Source: Bradyrhizobium yuanmingense
Lineage (GTDB): Bacteria > Pseudomonadota > Alphaproteobacteria > Rhizobiales > Xanthobacteraceae
Direction of reading: 5' to 3'
DNA: 64,000 nucleotides
Assembly (NCBI RefSeq): GCF_900094575.1
Contig: NZ_FMAE01000001.1
Span: 62,001 to 126,000 of the forward strand
Shown here: piece after piece, positions 46,616 through 54,691 of the stretch
Layout of the letters: every line of letters begins with the position of its first letter
Position numbering within the stretch: the stretch's first letter is position 1
Translations under genes and position numbers: made by a program
Notes under the pieces: generated by a model
What the model saw: the letters and a program-made list of their open reading frames with translations, nothing else
What the model was told of the DNA's origin: nothing
Database searches by the model: none

Positions 46616-47371
46616 ATGAAGCCGCTTACCTCCGCGCTTGCCGCGTTGTCGATCGCAACCGCCGCCCCCGCGGCCGCGGCCGACAGGAATGTCTCGATTG
46701 TTCTCGTGCACGGCGCCTTCGTCGATGGCTCGGGCTGGAAGGACACCTACGGCATCCTCTCGGAGGCGGGCTATGAGGTGCTCGTCGTTCAGCAGCCGAC
46801 GATCACGCTTCGCGACGATGTCGCCGAGACCGAGCGCGTGATCGCCAAGGCACGGCATCCGGTCATTCTGGTCGGGCATTCCTATGGTGGGATGGTCATC
46901 ACGGAAGCCGGCGACAATCCCAAGGTTCGCAGCCTGGTCTATCTCGCTGCCTTTGCTCCTGACGCCGGAGAGTCCGTCAGCACGCTGGCGGAAGCCCCGG
47001 TGCCCGCCGGCGAGCACAAAGCTCCGCTGGTCACCGAGGGCAATTATCTGCTCGTCGACCGCGCAAAATTCCCCACCTCTTTCGCGGCCGATGTCGACCC
47101 GGCCACGACCCGCTTCATGGGCGCCGCGCAGCTGCCCTGGGGATTGCAGGCGGTGCAGACCAAGGTCGATCGCGTGGCGTGGAAGACGAAGCCGACCTAT
47201 TACATGGTGACGAGCGAGGATCGCATGATCCCGCCGACGGCACAGCGCACCATGGCCAAGCGTTCCGGCGCGAAGGTGACGGAGATGAAGAGCAGCCACG
47301 CCGTCATGCTGTCGCATCCGCGCGAGGTCGCGGCGTTCATCAGAAGCGCAGACACGTCAGCGACCGACTGA
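46616..47371 (+). CDS. Exported alpha/beta hydrolase
   Basis: A 251-residue protein with a signal peptide (MKPLTSALAALSIATAAPAAAA). The mature part is an alpha/beta hydrolase: the oxyanion region VLVHGAFVDGSGW, nucleophile Ser in GHSYGGMVITEAG, and a C-terminal catalytic His in KSSHAVMLSHP. The chain SIVLVHGAFVDGSGWKDTYG resembles the EstC/salicylate esterase group of hydrolases. ATG 46616 has the site aggag and a good spacing; the longer frame is not preferred. First of four plus-strand genes that may form a module, with gaps of about 30-75 bases. Confidence 0.9.
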   Translation: MKPLTSALAALSIATAAPAAAADRNVSIVLVHGAFVDGSGWKDTYGILSEAGYEVLVVQQPTITLRDDVAETERVIAKARHPVILVGHSYGGMVITEAGDNPKVRSLVYLAAFAPDAGESVSTLAEAPVPAGEHKAPLVTEGNYLLVDRAKFPTSFAADVDPATTRFMGAAQLPWGLQAVQTKVDRVAWKTKPTYYMVTSEDRMIPPTAQRTMAKRSGAKVTEMKSSHAVMLSHPREVAAFIRSADTSATD

Positions 47372-47426
47372 GATCGGCTGCGCCGCACACCGACGGACTT
47401 GGCCCTCGCAGACAAGGACTAGCAAC

Positions 47427-48439
47427 ATGTCCCTCAAGGATATTCTGCCGGGACGACTAGGGTTCGGCGCGGCGCCGCTCGGCAACATGTTCCGCGACAT
47501 CCCGGAGCGGGAAGCGCTCGCGACGGTGAACGCAGCCTGGGACGACGGCATTCGCTATTTCGACACCGCGCCGTTCTACGGCGCGGGGCTTGCGGAGATC
47601 CGCATCGGCGCCGCACTCGCCGGCCGGCCGCGGAGCGACTACGTGCTCACACCAAGGTGGGCCGCCTGATCCTGGACGAGATCGAGGACGTCGATGCCCG
47701 CGACCTCGGCGAGAAGGGCGGCGTATTCAGGTACGGCCGCCCGAACCGGATCGTGAACGATTATTCCCGGGACGGAACGTTGCGCTCGATCGAGGACAGC
47801 CTGAAGCGGCTCGCGACTTCCCACATCAACGTCGCTTTCGTGCACGACGTTGCGCAGGATTTCTACGGCGACGAGTGGCTCTCGGTGTTCGAAAGCGCCC
47901 GCAAGGGCGCCTTCAGGGCGCTCGACCGGCTGCGCGACGAAGGCGTGGTCAAGGCGTGGGGACTAGGTGTCAACCGGGTCGAGCCGATCGAGCTGCTGCT
48001 CGCGCTCGAAGAGCCGCGCCCCGACGGCTTCCTGCTCGCGGGCCGATACACGCTGCTCGACCATGCAAGGGCGCTGCAGCGGGTGATGCCGATGGCCGCC
48101 GAGCACGAGCTCGCGATCGTGGTCGGCGGCCCCTACAGTTCCGGCGCGCTCGTCGGCGGCCCGAACTTCGAATATGCGCCGGCGCCTCCCGAAATCCTCA
48201 AGAAGGTGGCGCGGATCAAGGCGATCGCAGACCGCTATCGGATCAGCATGAAGGCGGCCGGCCTGCAGTTCGCGCTCGCCAATCCCGTGGTTGCCGCCGT
48301 CATTCCCGGTGCGAGCCGCCCAAGCCGCATCGCCGAGGATCGCGCGGCGCTCGAGGAAGCCATCCCGGCGGAGTTCTGGCGCGAGCTGCGCTCCGAGGGG
48401 CTGGTCAGCCCCGCAGCTCCGCTTCCCGCCGCTGATTAA
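47427..48439 (+). CDS. Aldo/keto reductase (D-threo-aldose dehydrogenase-like), interrupted by a frameshift
   Basis: The first part (47427-47650) reads MSLKDILPGRLGFGAAPLGN to RPRSDYVL, with the AKR catalytic Asp/Tyr region IRYFDTAPFYGAG. The second part (47651-48439) continues in another frame as TKVGRLILDE and holds the catalytic Lys, the HDV segment (VAFVHDVAQDF) and the NADP-binding end AAVIPGASRPSRIAED. Together they give about 337 residues after restoring one base near 47649-47651, the normal length. The group acts on aldoses or pyridoxal. As read, translation of the first part stops at 47669. It lies between exported enzymes but has no signal itself. Confidence 0.85.
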
Positions 48440-48469
48440 CCAATCCACCGAACGACCAAGGAGAGCAAC

Positions 48470-49303
48470 ATGACAGATGAAACCGACAACACCACCGAGA
48501 TGGGTCGCCGCGCCCTGCTTCAAACCGCCGGCGCCGCCGTCGTCACCGGCATCATAGCCGGCACGGCAATCGACGCACGGGCCGCGACACAGGATGCGGA
48601 GCGCGACGAGGCACCGCTCGGCGCGCGGCTCCAGGGCGTCCAGCATTTCGGGCTGACGGTCCAGAACATGGAGCGGGCGTACCAGTTCTACACGGAGGTG
48701 CTTGGCGGCACCGAGGTGTTCCGGCACGGCGACTTCCAGGGGGACGGGGTGCAGAATACGCTGCTGGCCGACCAGGAGATCGAGGCGAACGCACGCGGGA
48801 TCAATCCGCGATCAATTGGCGTGCCCGACTTGCGAAGCGGGGCACAGCGGCTCGATGTCCGGTTCATCCAGTTCGACAACATGGTGCTGGAGCTGCTGCA
48901 ATATCGCGAGGCTGATCAGCCCATGGGCAGCGCCAAGAGTTTCGCCGAACCGCTGGAGCACATGAGCCCGGCCTTTCCGCGCATGATGCACATCTGTTTC
49001 TATGTTCGCGACGATGTCGACTTCAACAAGTTCATTGCGGATCTCGAAGCGGAATCGGCGCGCCGCGGCATGACGCAGGTGAGGGCGAACCGCACCATCC
49101 GCGTCATGACGGAAGCGGATCGCAAGGCCGCGCCCCGCAGCACCAACACGAACCGGGTGACCGCCGAACCCTCGAACGGCTGGGAGTTGATCTATTGCAA
49201 AGGACCCGAAGGCGAGCAGCTCGAATTCGTCAAGGCGCTCGGTCCGGTCAAGAAGCGCTTCAGCGAGGCCTTGGCAAAACGGCAACAGAAGATCCTGCGC
49301 TAG
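48470..49303 (+). CDS. Exported VOC-superfamily (glyoxalase/dioxygenase fold) protein
   Basis: A 277-residue protein. The N-terminus has a Tat-like signal (GRRALLQTAGAAVVTGIIAG), unusual for a VOC protein. The VOC modules are at about 52-180 (LQGVQHFGLTVQNMERAYQF, metal His in QHFGLTV, and LELLQYRE) and continue to about 245 (MMHICFYVRDDVDF, GPEGEQLEFVKA). His, His and Glu metal ligands fit the family. It might be a lyase or dioxygenase; the substrate is unknown. ATG 48470 follows aaggagagcaac, a strong site. Confidence 0.88.
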   Translation: MTDETDNTTEMGRRALLQTAGAAVVTGIIAGTAIDARAATQDAERDEAPLGARLQGVQHFGLTVQNMERAYQFYTEVLGGTEVFRHGDFQGDGVQNTLLADQEIEANARGINPRSIGVPDLRSGAQRLDVRFIQFDNMVLELLQYREADQPMGSAKSFAEPLEHMSPAFPRMMHICFYVRDDVDFNKFIADLEAESARRGMTQVRANRTIRVMTEADRKAAPRSTNTNRVTAEPSNGWELIYCKGPEGEQLEFVKALGPVKKRFSEALAKRQQKILR

Positions 49304-49377
49304 ATTCTCGTGCGGGGCGGCTGTCAGGTGTCCTGGCTGGTCACTCTGCGATCCAATCACATGTCGAGGACTTCACC

Positions 49378-49797
49378 ATGCAAACTCTCGTCCGCAACTC
49401 GCTTGCCGCCCTGCTGATCGCCTCCGTGGCGCCGGCGACGCTTCCGGCCATGGCTCAGGAGGCGCCGCGCATGCACTATGGGGAGATCCCGGAGGGGGCA
49501 TATTCCGTGGTGGCCCAGGTGCGCGCCAAGCCTGGAAAGGAAGACATGCTGCGTGCCGCCACCTTGCCGCTGATCGACTTGGTCCGCGGCGATCCCAAGA
49601 ACCTGATCTATTTCCTTCAGGAAGACCGCGCCAAGCCGGGCCACTTCATCTTCTACGAAGTGTTCGCCAGCCAGGCCGATTTCGACGCACACAACGCGAT
49701 GCCTTATGTGAAGGATTGGTTCGCCAAGCTTCCGGAACTTGCCGACGGCGGCGTCGAAGTCATGCGCATGGCCGTTCTTGGCAAGCCCAAAAAATAG
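49378..49797 (+). CDS. Exported ABM-domain (quinol monooxygenase-like) protein
   Basis: A 139-residue protein. A signal peptide is present (LAALLIASVAPATLPAMA). The mature part is a single antibiotic biosynthesis monooxygenase domain: YSVVAQVRAKPGKEDMLRAA, LIYFLQEDRAKPGHFIFYEV and FDAHNAMPYVKDWFAKL, as in YgiN-type quinol monooxygenases. These are usually cytoplasmic, so export is notable. ATG 49378 has the site gaggacttcacc. It is the last gene of the module before the large regulator, with a 129-base gap. Confidence 0.88.
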   Translation: MQTLVRNSLAALLIASVAPATLPAMAQEAPRMHYGEIPEGAYSVVAQVRAKPGKEDMLRAATLPLIDLVRGDPKNLIYFLQEDRAKPGHFIFYEVFASQADFDAHNAMPYVKDWFAKLPELADGGVEVMRMAVLGKPKK

Positions 49798-49926
49798 CCG
49801 AGCCGTCCGGCGCGCGCGTGTGTCAATTGTCCTGCGGCAAATCGTACGACCCGGAAGGGTTCCCTTCAAAAATATTGCAGTGCATGATAATACCAGTCGA
49901 TCTATTCGATCGATTGGCAATGATCA

Positions 49927-52848
49927 ATGCGGGCTGCCACGGAGACACGACAACGGGGCACAGGCCGGCGGGAGCTAACCTACAGCTTCGGCTCCTTTCG
50001 ACTGATACCCAGCCGCCAGTTGCTCCTTCTCAAAGGGCGCCCCGTCAAGCTGGGCGGACGCGCATTCGAGCTTTTGCAGCTGCTGGTGCAGCGCTGCGGC
50101 GAGCTGGTCAGCAAGAACGACCTGATGGCGGCCGCCTGGCCCGGCACCTTCCTCCACGACAGCAATCTCAAGGTCAACATGTGGAGCTTGCGGCGTTCGC
50201 TGGGAGATACCCAGATCGAGCCCGTCTACATCGCGACCGTGGCGCGACGCGGATACAAGTTCATCGCCGAGGTGCAGATCAGCATCGGCGAGGTCGAGGA
50301 CGATCTTGCGCTCGCCGAACCGCTTCCCTCGTCTAGTCCGCCATTGCTGCGCGGCATCGTTGGTCGTGAAGCGGAAGTCGACGAAATTACCGGTCTGTTG
50401 ACCGGCAACAGGCACGTGACCCTGGCGGGCGCCGGAGGAATCGGCAAGACGACGGTTGCCTTGGCTGTAGCCCAGGCGTTTGCGCCACAGTGCCGCGACG
50501 GCGTGTGCTTCGTCGATCTCGCAACGATCTCCGACCCGACGCTATTCGGCGCCGCACTGGTGACGGCATTGGGCATCAGGGGCAATCCGGACAACAGCCT
50601 GGCTGCGGCCATCGACTATCTGAAACCGCGGCAGATGCTGGTCATTCTGGACAATTGCGAGCACGTCTTGCCAGCCGCAACGATCTTCGCCGGCAGGTTC
50701 ATGGCGGAGGCATCGCCGTCCAAGCTGCTTGCGACGAGCCGCGAACCGCTCGGCACCGCCACCGAGCACGTCGTCCGGCTCGGCTCCCTGGTCTCACCCA
50801 AACCCGGCCACGCCCTGACCCCAGATCAAGCCGTCAGGTTTCCGGCAGTGCAATTGTTCGTCAGCCGCGCCGCCGAATGGGCGGACTACCAATTCGTCAA
50901 TGATGATTGCGAGGCCGTTGCCGCAATCTGCCACTCGCTCGACGGCCTCCCGCTGGCCATCGAATTGGCGGCAGCCCAGATCAGCAGGTTCAATCCTCAC
51001 CAATTGGTGGAGTTGCTCGACCAGAATTTGGGTTTTCGTGCCCCCGCCGCCGATGGCGCGCCGCCGCGTCATGAAACGCTGATGGCGACGATCGACTGGA
51101 GCTTCAGACTGCTGTCGCAGCGGGAAGCCAGACTGTTCGGCCTGCTCTCGGTGTTCAGCGACGCATTCGAGGTCGAGGACGCGGTCTTCGTCGCCGAAGC
51201 GGCAGGGCTCACGCCGGTCGACGTCGTCACCGGCCTCGGCAGTCTCGTTGCCAAATCGCTCCTGAGCGCGCAGGCACATGGCGCGAGCCTGCGCTATCGC
51301 CTGCTCGACAGCACATGCCGCTATGCGAGCGAGCGGCGCCGGGCCGATCCTGCCTGCGACCAGGCGCTGCGCCGTCATGCGCAACGTGTCCTCACGCTGT
51401 TCGAGCAGTCCGAGGAGGAGTGGAACTGGCGCGAGCCGGCCGATTGGACCCAGCGTTACCTTGGCCGCATCGCCGACTTGCGCGCCGCTCTTTCATGGGC
51501 GTTCGGCGAGCACGGCGATGCCGTACTCGGGATCAGGCTCACGGTTGCGGCGATCACCTTGTGGTCGGAGACGTCGATCCTGTCGGAAGCGCAGGCGCGG
51601 TATGCGGACGCGCTCGCATTGGCCAAGACCGTCCCGTGCGACGATCTGTCGAAGACAAAACTCGCCTGCGCCCTTGGGTGGAGCCTCTTCTACGCCCGCA
51701 AGATGTCGAATGAGAACGAGATTGCCTGGCTCGATGCCATCCTCTTTGCAAAGCGGGCCGGCAACATCGAATATCAGCAGCGGGCGCTGGTCGGGTTCGG
51801 CTTCTACCTGCTGCAGATCGGCCAGGTCGAGCGCGCCATATCTTATCTTGAAGAGGCCACTGAGCTCGCCGACCGCGATCGCGATCTGACGGCGACGTCC
51901 GAAGCCGATCGCGCGCTGGCCTGGGCTCGCGCTTTTGCCGGCGAATTGAGCAGGAGCCGCCCTGTTCTCGACCGTCTTGCAGCGACCTACTCGCTGGCCG
52001 AAGGGCGTTCGCGCAAGGACGCGAACGAAGTCTATCGGTTCATCACCGTCCGCTTCAATCTGCCCTTCGTCGCGTGGATGCAAGGGCAAGCGGACTACGC
52101 GGCGAGGCTCGCCAAGGACGCCATCGATGCCGCGGACCGCAGCGGCCATTGGGTGTCACAGTCGAACGCATTTGGGCTCGCCGCCCTTCCCGTTGCGCTC
52201 GAAACCGGCAATCTTGACGCGCTCGCGAGCTACACTGAGCGATTGCGTCGCAACCTTGAACGCGAGCGCATCTCACGCTGGGTTCCGGTCGAGCGCTATT
52301 TCTCCGCATGCCTTCGCGACCTGCGGGGCGATCCACGCGCGGTGGAGGATATTCGAGCCGCGATCGACGAACTGACAGAATGCCGGTTCTTGATGCGGAT
52401 CGGCAGCTATCTCGCGGTCCTCGCCCGCGCCTATCTGAGGCAAGGGCGGATCGCGGAGGCGCAAGAAGCCATCACGCGGGCGATCGAGCATCAGGAACGC
52501 CAAGGCGAGCGCTGGTGCCGTCCGGAGCTCCAGAGAGTTGACGCCGCGATCCTTCTCCACACCGGCGAGCCGCTGCGCGCCGAAAAGCGGTTTCAGCAAG
52601 CGCTCGCGGAAGCGCGCAGGATAGGCGCGCTGACGTTCCAATTGCGGATCGCGACCGATCTCGCGGCACATTGGATCGCCACCGACCGCAGATCCAAGGC
52701 TGTCCGGCTGCTCTCGCCGATCTATCACGAGTTCACCGAGGGGTTCGGGACACCGGATCTGCTTGCGGCCCAGCGCCTGCTGCAGCCGACCGCGAGCGGC
52801 TGCAGCGACCATCGCAGGATGGAGCCGGTACACGCTGGCGACGCATAG
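49927..52848 (+). CDS. Winged-helix/ATPase/TPR transcriptional regulator (SARP-MalT-like architecture)
   Basis: A 973-residue regulator. Residues 17-115 form an OmpR/CadC-type winged helix (FGSFRLIPSRQLLLLKGRPV, then NLKVNMWSLRRSLGD and VARRGYKFIAEV). A STAND/NB-ARC-like ATPase spans about 140-430 with Walker A GAGGIGKT (168-175), Walker B MLVILDNCEH and KLLATSREP. The C-terminal half is a helical TPR region (YQQRALVGFGFYLLQIGQVE, GRIAEAQEAITRAIEHQERQ). Such proteins bind a ligand or partner with the TPR part, and ATP drives activation. No membrane segment, so unlike CadC it is cytoplasmic. It lies downstream of the exported enzymes and is their likely regulator. ATG 49927 lacks a strong site. 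Confidence 0.9.
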   Translation: MRAATETRQRGTGRRELTYSFGSFRLIPSRQLLLLKGRPVKLGGRAFELLQLLVQRCGELVSKNDLMAAAWPGTFLHDSNLKVNMWSLRRSLGDTQIEPVYIATVARRGYKFIAEVQISIGEVEDDLALAEPLPSSSPPLLRGIVGREAEVDEITGLLTGNRHVTLAGAGGIGKTTVALAVAQAFAPQCRDGVCFVDLATISDPTLFGAALVTALGIRGNPDNSLAAAIDYLKPRQMLVILDNCEHVLPAATIFAGRFMAEASPSKLLATSREPLGTATEHVVRLGSLVSPKPGHALTPDQAVRFPAVQLFVSRAAEWADYQFVNDDCEAVAAICHSLDGLPLAIELAAAQISRFNPHQLVELLDQNLGFRAPAADGAPPRHETLMATIDWSFRLLSQREARLFGLLSVFSDAFEVEDAVFVAEAAGLTPVDVVTGLGSLVAKSLLSAQAHGASLRYRLLDSTCRYASERRRADPACDQALRRHAQRVLTLFEQSEEEWNWREPADWTQRYLGRIADLRAALSWAFGEHGDAVLGIRLTVAAITLWSETSILSEAQARYADALALAKTVPCDDLSKTKLACALGWSLFYARKMSNENEIAWLDAILFAKRAGNIEYQQRALVGFGFYLLQIGQVERAISYLEEATELADRDRDLTATSEADRALAWARAFAGELSRSRPVLDRLAATYSLAEGRSRKDANEVYRFITVRFNLPFVAWMQGQADYAARLAKDAIDAADRSGHWVSQSNAFGLAALPVALETGNLDALASYTERLRRNLERERISRWVPVERYFSACLRDLRGDPRAVEDIRAAIDELTECRFLMRIGSYLAVLARAYLRQGRIAEAQEAITRAIEHQERQGERWCRPELQRVDAAILLHTGEPLRAEKRFQQALAEARRIGALTFQLRIATDLAAHWIATDRRSKAVRLLSPIYHEFTEGFGTPDLLAAQRLLQPTASGCSDHRRMEPVHAGDA

Positions 52849-52954
52849 CTGGCCTACCGCCGCGCTCGCTGCCCGCGCTTTACGCTCCCGGAAATTCCTG
52901 ATCCTCTCCTCCCAACAAGCCGGATCAACCGGCCTTGCCAGGGAGAGAGACGCC

Positions 52955-54587
52955 ATGAAGCTCGGCACCGCCATTGCGGAAATCATGAGGCGCGAGGGGA
53001 TCGAGATCCTCTGCGGCTATCCGGTCAATCATCTGATCGAGCACGCGGCCAAGGCCGAGATCCGGCCGGTGATGGTGCGGCAGGAGCGCGTCGGCATCCA
53101 CATGGCGGACGCCATCTCGCGGGTGACGTCGGGGCGCAGCATCGGCGCCTTCTGCATGCAGCACGGGCCGGGCGCGGAGAACGCGATGGGCGGCGTGGCG
53201 CAATGCTTTGGCGAATCCGTTCCCGTGCTGGTGCTGCCGATGGGCTATCAGCGAAGGCTGGCGCATATCGAGCCGAACTTCAATTCCAGCGAGGCGATGA
53301 AGCCGTTCGCGAAATCGTCCGAGCCGATCATCCTCGCGAGCGAAGTCGTCAACATCTTCCGCCGCGCCTTCACCAAGCTGAAGAACGGCCGCGGCGGGCC
53401 CGTCATCGTCGAGATCCCCTCGGACATGTGGAACGAGGAAGTGGCGGAGCCGCTGAACTACACGCCGGTGTTGCGCACCCTACGGCGCCGACCCCGTTCA
53501 CGTCACGGAAGCCGCCAGTCTGCTGGTGAACGCAAAACGGCCGGTGATCTATGCCGGCCAGGGCGTGCATTACGCGCAGGCCTGGCCGCAGCTGAAACGG
53601 CTCGCCGAGCGATTGGCGATACCCGTCACCACCAGCTTGGGCGGCAAATCATCGTTTCCGGAGACGCATCCGCTGTCGCTCGGCTCCGGCGGCCTTGCAG
53701 TGCCGCGCGCGGTGCCGAAGTTTCTGGCCGAGGCCGACGTCATTTTCGGCATCGGCTGCTCCTTCACCGAGACCAATTTCGGCATCGCGATGCCGAAGGG
53801 AAAGACCATCATTCATTCGACGCTCGATCCCAATCATCTCAACAAGGACGTCGAAGCGAAGATCGGCCTGGTCGGCGATGCCGGCCTCGTGCTCGACGCG
53901 CTGCTGGAGGAGATCGGCAAGACCGTCACCGCGGATCGCGATGCATCCGCCGTCGCGGCCGAGATCGCAGCCTCGCACAAGGAATGGCTGGCGAAATGGA
54001 TGCCGAAGCTGACCAGCAATGACGCGCCCTTGAGCCCCTATCGCGTGCTGTGGGATCTCCAGCGCACCGTGGACATCGCGAATACGATCATCACCCACGA
54101 TGCCGGCAGCCCGCGCGACCAGCTCTCGCCGTTCTGGCGATCGGTCGAGCCCCTCACCTATCTCGGCTGGGGCAAAACCACGCAGCTTGGTTACGGCCTC
54201 GGTCTTGCGATGGGCGCCAAGCTGGCAAAGCCCGACAAGCTCTGCATCAACGTCTGGGGCGATGCTGCGATCGGCTTCACCGGCATGGATTTCGAGACCG
54301 CGGTGCGCGAGCGCATCCCGATCATGTCGATCCTGCTCAACAATTTCTCGATGGCGATCGAGCTGAAGGTGATGCCGATCTCGACCGAAAAATATCGCTC
54401 GACCGACATTTCCGGCGACTACGCCGCGATGGCCCGCGCCTTCGGCGGCTACGGAGAGCGGGTGACGCGGCCGGAGGACATCGTGCCCGCGATCAAGCGC
54501 GGCATCGCGAAGACGAGGGAAGGCGTGCCGGTGCTGCTGGAGTTCATCACAGCCAAGGAGACCGAGGTGTCGCGGCCCGGCACGTGA
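52955..54587 (+). CDS. Thiamine-diphosphate-dependent enzyme (acetolactate synthase-like), interrupted by a frameshift
   Basis: The first part (52955-53480) has the N-terminal ThDP pyrimidine domain: LCGYPVNHLIEHA, catalytic Glu in RQERVGIHMADAISRV, and GAFCMQHGPGAENAMGG. The second part (53481-54587), in another frame, has the central domain (RPVIYAGQGVHYAQAWPQLK) and the C-terminal ThDP domain with the GDAAIGFTGMDFETAVRERI and NNFSMAIELKV motif. The frames join near 53478-53481; two missing bases (or one extra) would account for it, giving about 544 residues. As read, the first frame goes on with unrelated residues to 54022. The substrate is not clear: related enzymes include acetolactate synthase, benzoylformate decarboxylase and sulfoacetaldehyde acetyltransferase. 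ATG 52955 has the site agggagaga. Confidence 0.83.
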
Positions 54588-54691
54588 GCGGAGCCGGTGC
54601 GGGCACGGCTGCGAGCCGCTGGCTCCGGCCGCAGAAGTTGTGATAATCCGGCCCGGTGCCGCGCACGCCGCGGCATCAAGCTGGACCGGGA

